Below, piece after piece: positions 51,609-58,827 of a DNA stretch of 64,000 nucleotides. The notes beneath the pieces are model-generated. The model did no database searches. It worked only from the letters and a program-made list of their open reading frames with translations, and had not been told where the DNA came from. The stretch comes from Deltaproteobacteria bacterium (lineage in GTDB: Bacteria > Bdellovibrionota > Bdellovibrionia > Bdellovibrionales > JAMPXM01): contig JAFLCB010000008.1 in the NCBI GenBank assembly GCA_017302795.1, positions 62,001 through 126,000 of the forward strand, given 5' to 3'. The first letter of the stretch is position 1; every line of letters starts with the position of its first letter. The position numbers were made by a program, and so were the translations under genes.

Positions 51609-52766
51609 TCAGGCAGCCTGCGCGACTGGCAATTCGCTGAGTGCCGGAAGTCGAATGACAAAACGCGTATTAGGAGATGCAGCGTCATAGCTTAGTTCGC
51701 CGCCATGTTGCTGCAATATTGTGCGGGAAATACTTAAACCAAGTCCCGTTCCCTTACCTGGTCCTTTGGTGGTGAAAAAGGGTTCAGCCAATCGCTTTGC
51801 GAATTCTGGTTTTATTCCACTTCCTGAATCAACGACTTCAATCTCGACAAAGTTTCCCACTAATATTGATTTTAGGTTTATCCATCGATCTGGTTCAGAG
51901 CGAACTGCGTCGATGGAGTTAGTTATCAAGTTTACGAGGACCTGTTCAATCTGGATGCTATTGCAGACAATCGCCAAGCCCTGTGCAGATTCGGTATTAA
52001 GTTGAACGCTGCCGGTGCGCAATTTTTCGGCGCAAAGGTCCGTTACCGACACGAGAATGTCTTTTAGCATTGTCGGTCGCTTCACTTGATGATCATCTTG
52101 CCGAGAAAATCGACGAAGGCCCTGAATTATTTTTGTAATTCGATCGACTTGTTTAAGGGCACGACCAATACGGTCTAAATTTGTGGTGGAGTTTGTAGGA
52201 GTATTAGGTTCTTTCGCCAATGAACGACGGAGCATGTCTAGCGAGCCACCGATGACAGTCAGTGGATTATTTATTTCATGGGCCACGTTGCTTGCGAGTT
52301 CGCCCAGCGAGGTCAGTCGACCGAGGTGAATGTTTCGAACCCTTTCCGCTTCAAGTTCTGCCTGATCTTTTTTTTCTTTCGTAATGTCCATTCCAAAAGA
52401 CAGATATCGAATCACAGATCCATCAGCGTTCGTGATCGGTATAATGTGGGCGCGAACCCAGTAGGTTGCACCGCCTTTGGCTTTGTTTTGTACTTCCCCG
52501 TGCCAGACTTTTCCGCTTTTGATTGTTGACCAAAGGATTTTAAAGAACTCAGGCGGATGAAAGCCCGAATTGATCAATCTGTGGTTGGCGCCGAAGAGTT
52601 CATTTAGTGTGTAGCCCGAAATTTCGCAGAAGTTGTCGTTCACGTAATCGATCGTACCGTTGGCATCCGTGCTTGAAATGATCGCGAAGCGATCAATCGA
52701 GTCGACAATCTTTACCGAAAACTTAATATTGTTCCAAGGGTCTAGAATATGCCACAGTTTGAGCAT
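51609..52766 (-). CDS. Cytoplasmic PAS-domain sensor histidine kinase
   Basis: Residues ~25-140 form a PAS/PAC domain (IDRFAIISSTDANGTIDYVND, then GFHPPEFF, FGMDITKEKK). The DHp H-box is NVAHEINNPLTV, with the phosphorylated His near residue 165. The HATPase has the N-box NLITNSIDAV, G1 VDSGSGI, and G2 GTGLGLSIS. No membrane helices, so it senses a cytoplasmic signal. No response regulator is adjacent; the divergent neighbour is ppk2. The start ATG shares four bases (CATG) with the start of ppk2. Confidence 0.93.
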   Translation of the reverse strand: MLKLWHILDPWNNIKFSVKIVDSIDRFAIISSTDANGTIDYVNDNFCEISGYTLNELFGANHRLINSGFHPPEFFKILWSTIKSGKVWHGEVQNKAKGGATYWVRAHIIPITNADGSVIRYLSFGMDITKEKKDQAELEAERVRNIHLGRLTSLGELASNVAHEINNPLTVIGGSLDMLRRSLAKEPNTPTNSTTNLDRIGRALKQVDRITKIIQGLRRFSRQDDHQVKRPTMLKDILVSVTDLCAEKLRTGSVQLNTESAQGLAIVCNSIQIEQVLVNLITNSIDAVRSEPDRWINLKSILVGNFVEIEVVDSGSGIKPEFAKRLAEPFFTTKGPGKGTGLGLSISRTILQQHGGELSYDAASPNTRFVIRLPALSELPVAQAA

Positions 52767-53562
52767 GGCAAAAAAATTCCCAAGCTCAAAAAAATCCGAC
52801 AGTTCACGAAAGCACAGAAGTCCAGGAAAGTACGGAAGTCTTTTAGCAAAGTCCGAACACGAAAAAGCACAGACCTACTTTCAATCGAAGTCTGACTATG
52901 AAAATCAACTGAAGCAGCTGCAAAAAGGCCTGTTGCAGCTTCAGCGACACTTGCACGTGAATCGACATAAGATGGTGATTCTATTTGAAGGGCCAGATGC
53001 AGCTGGGAAGGGCGGGGTTATCAAGAGGTTTTCCGAGTACCTTGATCCTCGCGGAGTCGCGGTGCAATCGATTGGGAAGCCCAACGTGGTCGAAATCGAG
53101 CAGCAGTATATGCAGCGCTTTTTTGCCAAACTTCCCGAGCCGGGTGTGATCACGATTTTTGATCGCAGCTGGTACGGACGAGTACTTGTTGAAAGAGTCG
53201 AAAAAATCTGTGCTCCTAGCGATTGGAAGCGCGGCTATGCGGAAATCAATGCGATTGAAGAAATGCTAATTCGCGACAAAGTTTTGGTGCTTAAGTATAT
53301 TTTAGACCTCTCTTACGACGAGCAAAGGATTCGCTTCGAGGAACGAAGGAAGAACCCTTTCAAGTCTTGGAAACTGACAGACGAGGATTTTCGCAATCGC
53401 AAAAAATGGCCGCTCTATGAAACAGCCTACAGAGATGTTTTAAAGCACACGTCGACCGATTTTTCGCCTTGGACCGTGGTTCCTGCGGACAGCAAATGGT
53501 TTTCACGGGTTGCTGTTCTGGGTGATGTTCTGGAACGCGCCGGAAAATTCTATCGGGGTTGA
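52765..53562 (+). CDS. ppk2: Polyphosphate kinase 2
   Basis: Uses polyphosphate to phosphorylate nucleotides (or the reverse). Walker A is EGPDAAGKGG near residues 76-85, followed by IKRFSEYLDPRG and FDRSWYGRVLVERVE (the lid and Walker B region), then EERRKNPFKSWKLTDEDFRNR. At about 265 residues from ATG 52765 it is a one-domain PPK2. The N-terminal ~45 residues are Lys/Ser-rich. The gene starts in the same CATG as the PAS kinase gene, so promoters of each must lie inside the other's coding sequence. Class I (NDP) specificity is likely but not proven. Confidence 0.94.
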   Translation: MAKKFPSSKKSDSSRKHRSPGKYGSLLAKSEHEKAQTYFQSKSDYENQLKQLQKGLLQLQRHLHVNRHKMVILFEGPDAAGKGGVIKRFSEYLDPRGVAVQSIGKPNVVEIEQQYMQRFFAKLPEPGVITIFDRSWYGRVLVERVEKICAPSDWKRGYAEINAIEEMLIRDKVLVLKYILDLSYDEQRIRFEERRKNPFKSWKLTDEDFRNRKKWPLYETAYRDVLKHTSTDFSPWTVVPADSKWFSRVAVLGDVLERAGKFYRG

Positions 53563-53728
53563 CGCCATTGGCTCTAGATCTGTCATTCTGAAAAAGTCTC
53601 TTGCGATGATTTTATGCCTCCGCGCACAGTTAAGCTCAAAAATTTTTTCACACCTTAGGCGATCAATGTACGGCTGCGGCGTTCCCGGGTAGGACAAGCA
53701 GTCCGATTACTCTTTTCAAAGGAAAAAA

Positions 53729-54184
53729 ATGCGATTTGTTAGCTGCTTATCAGCGCTAGTTACTGTTTTCTCGGTTGCGAAGGCATCAGCCAACTCCTGG
53801 AATGTTCCAGTTCTAAATTGCGATGGTGCTAAAATCGAAGATATTTGCTGGTCCAGCAGTGCTGGCAGTGCGACTTATAGCTGCCGGCGCCAGCTATTGG
53901 TTTTCGGCGAAGACGCGAAGGCTTTTATGGGGCAGAAGCAAATGTTTTATCCAAACGCTTTACGTGAGTTCATTCTCCCGGTTCTTCAAACTATTCCGAA
54001 TTCCCCGGACTACAAAGACGAATCACAGGCCTACTCGAGTAACGGTCGTGTTGTTTATATCAAACCAAATCTAGCCGGCGCGAAAACGTTGACCGTCGAA
54101 TCCTTTGCCACGACTCAACCAACAGGCGGCATTTACACTCAAGGTCACTTTGTCGATCGCTATACTTTTACCGGCTGCAATTAA
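53729..54184 (+). CDS. Small exported Cys-containing protein of unknown function
   Basis: AAAGGA precedes the ATG. The signal peptide is residues 1-21 (SALVTVFSVAKASAN). The mature ~130 residues are beta-rich with four Cys (near 30, 40, 52 and the penultimate residue), likely in two disulfides. Features include CDGAKIEDICW and YTFTGCN at the end. No family recognised. Probably periplasmic or secreted. It is monocistronic, with hairpins after the stop. Confidence 0.7.
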   Translation: MRFVSCLSALVTVFSVAKASANSWNVPVLNCDGAKIEDICWSSSAGSATYSCRRQLLVFGEDAKAFMGQKQMFYPNALREFILPVLQTIPNSPDYKDESQAYSSNGRVVYIKPNLAGAKTLTVESFATTQPTGGIYTQGHFVDRYTFTGCN

Positions 54185-54207
54185 AGGCTCTCTTTCGGAA
54201 ACTTGAG

Positions 54208-54233
54208 AGCGGTTCTTCAGGTGAAGAGCCGCT
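54208..54233 (+). terminator. Hairpin downstream of the small exported protein gene
   Basis: AGCGGTTCTTC pairs with GAAGAGCCGCT (one G-T wobble), with a 4-base loop, 24 bases after the stop. No T-run follows, so terminator function is tentative. Confidence 0.5.
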
Positions 54234-54343
54234 TGCCCTGGACGATACGAAGACCACCAACTTCTATTCGCCTACTGATGATTGTTTGAGGCGTCCCGCC
54301 GACTTTTTTAGAGAAGCTTCATTTAGGTTATTGAGGATAAGTT

Positions 54344-54382
54344 ATCGAATCTGGACCGGCTTAAGCCGGCCAGGTTCGTGAT
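54344..54382. repeat. Long imperfect inverted repeat downstream of tRNA-Gly
   Basis: Arms of about 19 bases meet in CCGGCTTAAGCCGG. The paired region extends from ATCGAAT to its partner ATTCGTGAT-type end with one bulge. It lies about 60 bases past the tRNA 3' end on the minus strand and may end or process that transcript. Confidence 0.5.
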
Positions 54383-54440
54383 AGTGTGTTCTTAGAACTC
54401 AACGAAGTCTCCGTCCGGAGATCCAATTAATCTATTTAAT

Positions 54441-54517
54441 TGGAGCGGGTGATCGGGCTCGAACCGACGACCTATACCTTGGCAAGGTATCGCTCTAGCC
54501 AACTGAGCTACACCCGC
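54441..54517 (-). tRNA. tRNA-Gly (anticodon GCC)
   Basis: Read on the minus strand, the acceptor GCGGGTG pairs with CACCCGC, followed by discriminator T and an encoded CCA. The D-arm is GCTC...GAGC, and the anticodon arm ATACC-TTGCCAA-GGTAT carries GCC. The T-arm GTCGG-TTCGAGC-CCGAT is normal. All arms fold cleanly, and the gene is 77 bases including CCA. Confidence 0.96.
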
Positions 54518-54667
54518 GCTCCGCGAAATGAGCGATCAAGGTATTGGTTAGGGAGGGCGTCTGTCAATGCCTCTTGCTGGGAATTGTGAGAATTGCGTTT
54601 TTCTAGCACCCAGAAATGCTTAATACTTCAGCCAGTTTATCGTGCAAGCCAAGGCCGGTACCCAAGT

Positions 54668-55288
54668 TCAGGGGCGGCTTCGGCTATTTCGGTAAAGATT
54701 GATGTATTCGAGTCCAGAAACCAGGCTCAGAATTCCACTGATCCAGAGTAGGCCGTGGCCAACCACTTGCGAAGAAACATTGTCGAGTAGAGTCATAGGT
54801 GTCACGTCGATTAAAACCGCCGGGATCGCCACCATTTGCACTGCCGTCTTCCATTTACCCGTGGCCTTGGCGTCTAAAATCAACCGATCCGCCGCCGCGA
54901 TCGAACGAATCCCGCCGATCAATATATCGCGGCCGAGAATGATGATAACAAGAACGGGGTGGACCGCTCCGCTTGGAACAAGCAAAATCAAAACCGTGGA
55001 AACCAAAATTTTATCTGCAATCGGATCCATGAATTTACCCATTGTCGTCTGGGTATGGAACTTTCTGGCGAAGTACCCGTCTAGCCAATCTGTGATTGCG
55101 GCGACTATGAAAATAGCTGCGGCAACCCAGCCGGCGGTGCGCTTTTCGAGAGTGAGCATCACAATCGTTAAAGGAATACAGGCCAGCATCCGGGACCATG
55201 TTAGCCACATCGGAAGTTCGCGCTTCCAATACGGAAGCTCTGGTTTTGGTCGCTCAGTTTTTGGTTGGTCTGTCGCCAGCATATTCAT
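54668..55288 (-). CDS. pgsA: CDP-alcohol phosphatidyltransferase, PgsA-like
   Basis: Makes phosphatidylglycerol phosphate from CDP-diacylglycerol and glycerol 3-phosphate in the inner membrane. The CDP-OH motif is complete: D67-x2-D70-G-x2-A-R-x8-G84-x3-D88-x3-D92 (DWLDGYFARK, then GKFMDPIAD). Hydrophobic helices lie near residues 30-48, 55-68, 95-112, 150-170 and 180-198. At 206 residues it is standard. Related phosphatidylserine or cardiolipin enzymes share the motif, but length and spacing favour PgsA. It is divergent from the exported SRPBCC-like gene. Confidence 0.92.
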   Translation of the reverse strand: MNMLATDQPKTERPKPELPYWKRELPMWLTWSRMLACIPLTIVMLTLEKRTAGWVAAAIFIVAAITDWLDGYFARKFHTQTTMGKFMDPIADKILVSTVLILLVPSGAVHPVLVIIILGRDILIGGIRSIAAADRLILDAKATGKWKTAVQMVAIPAVLIDVTPMTLLDNVSSQVVGHGLLWISGILSLVSGLEYINLYRNSRSRP

Positions 55289-55295
55289 ATTAAGA

Positions 55296-55997
55296 TTGCC
55301 CGTCCTCAGGCGAGCGAATCACCAAACGCGTGGACCCGTCAATGGGTGGCGCGGCTTCATCGAAAGATTTGTCGCGATAAGCCTGTGGCTGAGCACTTCG
55401 TTAGCTGTAGCCGCTGCGCCTTCAATTGAATTACCGCCGCCGTTTTGGAAGACGCGACCAAATATTCGGAAACGGTTAGATGAAGAGCAGGCAGTTTTGG
55501 TTTCTGTTCGAACCGAAGAGGGGCGGGTAGACGCACTTTCGGATCGCCTGGTTATGAGTGGTGTCGGCTGGGTAAAGCAGGCCCCGGCTGAAGTCTTTGC
55601 TCGAGCTTTAGACTTCGAGCGTTTAAAGGAGATCAGCGAGCATTTTCGAGAGGTGAAATATGATGGCAAATCCCAGCGTTTGTTCATAGTCTCTCAAGCG
55701 CTTGGATATCAGGCGCGAATGCTCTTTCAACTTCGGCTTGATAGCCGAGAAAGAATGATTCACTTTGAGGTGATTGACGGCCATTTTCTAGGCTTGCGCG
55801 GCCAGGTGGAAATGTCGGCCGTTAATGATTCTACAATAAAGGATCGCGACCGAATTACAGAGCTGTCGATTTTAATGGCTCACGAAGCCCGGACTCTTCC
55901 AATTCCAAAGATTTTGATTGGATTTGCGTTAGAAATCATTGCCAAGAACGTCGCTCTTAAAATGCGCCGCCACCTAGAAGCCCCCAAAAAACTCTGA
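55296..55997 (+). CDS. Exported SRPBCC/START-like protein
   Basis: The conserved part begins near 55390. I place the start at TTG 55296, which adds a positively charged N-region and hydrophobic signal stretch (FVAISLWLSTSLAVAAAP); no ATG exists in frame. The mature ~195 residues have the SRPBCC pattern: PAEVFARALDFERLKEISEHF near the start, repeated strands, and a C-terminal helix (IPKILIGFALEIIAKNVALKM). Such folds hold hydrophobic ligands. The long open frame upstream (antisense to pgsA) is rejected. Start site uncertain. Confidence 0.65.
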   Translation: MPVLRRANHQTRGPVNGWRGFIERFVAISLWLSTSLAVAAAPSIELPPPFWKTRPNIRKRLDEEQAVLVSVRTEEGRVDALSDRLVMSGVGWVKQAPAEVFARALDFERLKEISEHFREVKYDGKSQRLFIVSQALGYQARMLFQLRLDSRERMIHFEVIDGHFLGLRGQVEMSAVNDSTIKDRDRITELSILMAHEARTLPIPKILIGFALEIIAKNVALKMRRHLEAPKKL

Positions 55998-56002
55998 CCC
56001 AC

Positions 56003-56743
56003 CTACCGCGCTTTGCGATTTCGGGATCTCAAAGCACCTTTCGAGACAACTGTCGATGTCTCGCGAAAGTTTTGCGGGCGCTCCCACGCCGATGGAAGCG
56101 GAAAGTCAATTGGCCGTGGTTTTACAACTTCTCCAAACTGCCTTTCAAACTGAATTAAGCTTTCGGCTGCCGGCTGGGGAATGCTGCCACCGAAAATTTC
56201 TTTTAAGTGCGCCTTCCAGTTGGCTAGCGCTTGAACCATCAATGCGCGTTCACCACTTTCCAGAGAATGTTCGCAAACGCGTGAGAGATATAGATTCACG
56301 GCCTTTGCCGCTTGCGATTTATCTCCATCCACCATGGTGTGAAGAAACGCACAGATCATGTCATAGACAATGAGATCTTCAATTTTTGTCTGCGCATTTT
56401 CTAGCGCGTAGACACCAATTCCATAAAGTGATTGATCCATGTGAGCATTCCAAACTTCGATCGCTTCTTGGAAATCGCCAAGCTTCACATGACATCGCAG
56501 TGTTCCCAAGGTGACCTTTGCTAGAAGGTAGGAATCTAACTGACCTGTTTTTTCAACTTCGTTGATAATCGACTTGTACATTTTGAGAGCTGTCTTGAAA
56601 TCGCCCTTCGCGAGAGCTTGATCGGCGGAGGCACCGTCGAAACAGAATTTTTCAAGAAGAGAATCGGGAAGTTGATTAGCGGCTTGTGATCGACCCACAG
56701 TGAGGCTCCAGAGTTTTGAATTCAGTAAATAATCTCTAAACAT
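56003..56743 (-). CDS. TPR-like helical-repeat protein
   Basis: Several helix pairs with TPR-style residues are visible: ADQALAKGDFKTALKMYKSII, KVTLGTLRCHVKLGDFQEAIEVW (in pieces), and later helices around VYDMICAFLHTMV and KAVNLYLSRVC. The C-terminus is Pro/Arg-rich. No signal peptide, so it is probably cytoplasmic. TPR proteins mediate protein contacts; the partner is unknown. It is monocistronic and its stop lies 5 bases from that of the SRPBCC-like gene. Confidence 0.78.
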   Translation of the reverse strand: MFRDYLLNSKLWSLTVGRSQAANQLPDSLLEKFCFDGASADQALAKGDFKTALKMYKSIINEVEKTGQLDSYLLAKVTLGTLRCHVKLGDFQEAIEVWNAHMDQSLYGIGVYALENAQTKIEDLIVYDMICAFLHTMVDGDKSQAAKAVNLYLSRVCEHSLESGERALMVQALANWKAHLKEIFGGSIPQPAAESLIQFERQFGEVVKPRPIDFPLPSAWERPQNFRETSTVVSKGALRSRNRKAR

Positions 56744-56896
56744 CTTATTTTCGGACGGTTTTCAGAAAATTCAGAGTCGAGAACTGGTCGAGTCGATTTT
56801 TCTCTACTTGGAAACAGGGCTGAAGGTCGAGTATTCTAAGCTCCCGGAGCGTTTTAAAGCTCCTAGGCGTATGTGCCGTGGAAGGAGGTGGTGCCA

Positions 56897-56950
56897 ATGA
56901 ACGTATTGATTAGTCATTGGACCGCCGCACAGGAGGAAGGTCGGGCGTAA
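56897..56950 (+). CDS. Possible 17-residue peptide (MNVLISHWTAAQEEGRA)
   Basis: A very strong ribosome-binding site, GGAGG, lies eight bases before ATG 56897, and the frame ends at TAA 56948-56950. The start codon is inside hairpin H2 of the candidate small RNA, so translation could be switched by folding. Peptide function is unknown; it could be a leader peptide or a small protein. The frame is short enough to be chance, and the case rests on the ribosome-binding site and the dedicated terminator. Confidence 0.4.
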   Translation: MNVLISHWTAAQEEGRA

Positions 56951-57023
56951 GTTTTAGCGACCTTCACCGGTTGCTAAAGCTTATCAACGCATCTTCGCTT
57001 GAGCGGGGGTCTGAAAACCTTGG

Positions 57024-57054
57024 GCTGCAGCTTGAACAAAGCTGCAGCTTTTTT
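57024..57054 (+). terminator. Perfect rho-independent terminator of the orphan transcript
   Basis: GCTGCAGCTT pairs completely with AAGCTGCAGC around GAACA, followed by six T's. It faces the plus strand, where no other gene needs it. Confidence 0.93.
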
Positions 57055-57082
57055 ATGGCCTGTAGCCTTTTTTTTGGGGCGC

Positions 57083-57367
57083 TCAGATTTCCTTTGTTTT
57101 CGATTCCACGCTTGCCAGCGCTTCAGTTGAGACCGTCAACACAAGGTCTTGCCCCGTTCGCTTAGATTTAAGCATTGTGAGGACGTCTTGGCTGTGGCCA
57201 GCCTTATTGACGACATAAAGATTTGCCGCTGTTTCTAAGGTCAATGTCGCCTCAGTGTAGGATTTCAGTTTTCCTTTGAGAGTCATAATCCCAGAGGCCT
57301 CGGCTGAGGACAGGGTGCAAAATAAAGAAATCGCTGCTGAAATCTTAACGAGCAGTTTGTGAATCAT
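57083..57367 (-). CDS. Small exported protein of unknown function
   Basis: 94 residues: signal peptide 1-25 (LVKISAAISLFCTLSSAEA), then ~70 residues of mixed strands and helices with no Cys. It is translationally coupled to the next gene upstream, since its ATG overlaps that gene's stop (ATGA). No family recognised; the coupling suggests the two exported proteins work together. Confidence 0.7.
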   Translation of the reverse strand: MIHKLLVKISAAISLFCTLSSAEASGIMTLKGKLKSYTEATLTLETAANLYVVNKAGHSQDVLTMLKSKRTGQDLVLTVSTEALASVESKTKEI

Positions 57368-57993
57368 CTTGCGACCCCATTCTTTTTTGATTCTGGTAAA
57401 CTTTGGCCTTCTTGCATCATTCGGAATCCGTCAGAATTCTTTACTCCTTTGGCGGGGTCAAAAATGTTCAATGGCTGCATTTTCCAATACAGCGCACGGT
57501 TGCCTCGGTTGTTGATGCAAGCATTGACCTTCGGGCAGTTCGGCGTGCCATCAGCGGATTTTTCACCAAGGCACTGAACTGCGGTGATGGTTAAATCCAT
57601 TGGTGCAGGAAGCGACCCGCTCATCGTTGCTTGAATCAGTGCGTGATTGATTTCGTCGTCGCCTAGCTCTGCCCAATTTTTTGAATCAAGCTTCTGCAGT
57701 AGATATTGACGTACGGGGTGAGTCACCGGTGTGCAGGTGGCGTTGTAGAAGCAAAAGATGGCTTTTGAATCCGGCGTGAGGGTCGTCGTCGCGTGCGGGC
57801 CGCCCTTAGTTTCACAAATCTGCTGACCGGTTTCGGAATAAAAAGAACCGCCTTGGCCAGCTGTTCCGCAAGCGAACTCGACGGGGGCGCCCAGGGCAAT
57901 TGGCGAGAAGCTCACGACCGAGACCCCAGCGAGTGCGGCCATGAGAATAGGCCGGAAAAGCAGTCGAAGGGCATTAATCGCGGCAGTCATCAA
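57364..57993 (-). CDS. Exported Cys-rich protein of unknown function
   Basis: The signal peptide is residues 1-36 (hydrophobic, IALGA cleavage). The mature part has eight Cys (CGTAGQGG, ICETKGG, FCFYNATC, QCLGEKSADGTPNCPKVNAC), likely disulfide-bonded. Gly/Asn/Thr-rich loops separate them. It precedes a small exported protein with a 4-base overlap. No family recognised. Confidence 0.75.
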   Translation of the reverse strand: MMTAAINALRLLFRPILMAALAGVSVVSFSPIALGAPVEFACGTAGQGGSFYSETGQQICETKGGPHATTTLTPDSKAIFCFYNATCTPVTHPVRQYLLQKLDSKNWAELGDDEINHALIQATMSGSLPAPMDLTITAVQCLGEKSADGTPNCPKVNACINNRGNRALYWKMQPLNIFDPAKGVKNSDGFRMMQEGQSLPESKKNGVAR

Positions 57994-58124
57994 ATGTGCT
58001 CCCTGTAAGAATTAACTAGGACGAAACTCTATTCTAGCTCCTCGTGCAGTTGGATGAAAAGTCGAGCTTAGGACGAGGTCCCGCGATTGACAGAAATCCG
58101 GCCCGACTTTAGGGTGCCTATCTT

Positions 58125-58685
58125 ATGAAAATCCGACTTGCTGAAATTCCTGAAGATGGCCGCCAATTTAGCTTTACCCGTGAGTCAGGCGAGTTGAACT
58201 CGGCCCTCAAAGACCTTCTCCCCGAAGTACCCTACAAGGTCGATCTAACAATTCGACCGCTTGGCAATGCGTACGAGATGGAGGGAAAGGTTGTTACTTC
58301 TTTAAAAGAAATTTGCTCGCTATGTGGGTGGGACTTGAATCTCCCCTTAAACAAAAATTTTAAAGAAGTCCTCGTGGAAGAACCGGAAGTTGATCGTGAG
58401 ACGCACCACGTGCACGGCAATCAATCGGTCAATTTCTTGGCTGAGGGATCTTCAACCACATACAAAGATGAACTCTTCGATGCAGGCGAGTTTTTTCATG
58501 AGTTGGTCGCGATTTCGGAACCGCTTTACCCATCTTGCGGCGATCCTGATTGTGAACATTTGGAAGAGGCCAACGCGAAACGCGCAGAACTTGCCGCTGA
58601 ATTTGCGAAAGCAAACGGCGATGAGCAAACCAATCCGTTTGCCGAGCTCGCCAAGCTCAAAGAAAAGTTAGAAAAGAAACATTAG
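58125..58685 (+). CDS. yceD: DUF177/YceD family protein
   Basis: The N-terminal part (KIRLAEIPEDGRQFSF) and the C-terminal signature (an acidic stretch, then NPFAELAKLKEKL) match the YceD/DUF177 family. It is linked to 23S rRNA maturation and usually lies next to rpmF (ribosomal protein L32). Two Cys pairs (CSLC near residue 65; CGDPDC near 143) could bind zinc. Unusually, rpmF is not here; the gene ends directly at the tandem repeat of 61-base units. At 186 residues it is normal length. Confidence 0.9.
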   Translation: MKIRLAEIPEDGRQFSFTRESGELNSALKDLLPEVPYKVDLTIRPLGNAYEMEGKVVTSLKEICSLCGWDLNLPLNKNFKEVLVEEPEVDRETHHVHGNQSVNFLAEGSSTTYKDELFDAGEFFHELVAISEPLYPSCGDPDCEHLEEANAKRAELAAEFAKANGDEQTNPFAELAKLKEKLEKKH

Positions 58686-58827
58686 CTGGAAGCCGTAACG
58701 ACATTCCCCCTATCTTTCCGCGCCACTGCACGGAAAGCAGTGAAGGCTGGAAGCCGTAACGACATTCCCCCTATCTTTCCGCGCCACTGCACGGAAAGCA
58801 GTGAAGGCTGGAAGCCGTAACGACATT
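58685..58827. repeat. 61-base tandem repeat, 2.3 copies, between convergent stop codons
   Basis: Full units lie at 58685-58745 and 58746-58806 and are identical; a 21-base partial unit is at 58807-58827. The first starts on the last base of the yceD TAG, and the last reaches the minus-strand TAA. Each full unit contains two mutually exclusive stems, TTTCCG/CGGAAA and CACTGC/GCAGTG. No gene, spacer or T-run is present. Confidence 0.93.

Larger units (their letters stand above)
56844..57054 (+). ncRNA. Candidate structured small RNA / leader with a 17-codon frame
   Basis: A possible sigma-70 promoter (TTGGAA at 56808-56813, 18-base spacer, TATTCT at 56832-56837) precedes a region with four hairpins. 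H1 is GGAGC/GCTCC near 56846-56863. H2 is a 10-base-pair stem at 56890-56923 that contains the ATG of a 17-codon frame. H3 is GAAGGTCG/CGACCTTC at 56936-56965, with the TAA in its loop. H4 is a perfect terminator at 57024-57054. No plus-strand gene lies upstream, so the unit is independent. The exact 5' end is inferred. Confidence 0.55.

Noticed and set aside
54699-55295. Long plus-strand frame antisense to pgsA, joined in frame to the SRPBCC-like gene
   Set aside because: pgsA on the minus strand has a complete CDP-alcohol motif; the antisense part has low-complexity Ile/Thr/Ser composition with no domain. Only the part after 55296 is taken as a gene.
56844-57054. Candidate small RNA considered as a c-di-GMP (GEMM) riboswitch, RNase P RNA, SRP RNA or tmRNA
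   Set aside because: None of the conserved core sequences or lengths of these RNAs could be found in it.
56917-57165. 82-residue plus-strand frame through the terminator region
   Set aside because: It starts at a TTG inside the RNA hairpins and reads across the perfect terminator at 57024-57054.
58715-58745. H-type pseudoknot in the 61-base unit
   Set aside because: The two stems interleave, but there are no nucleotides between the closing strands, so the knot would be sterically strained; alternative hairpins are more likely.
58685-58827. 61-base repeats considered as a CRISPR array
   Set aside because: The copies abut without variable spacers and no cas genes are near.
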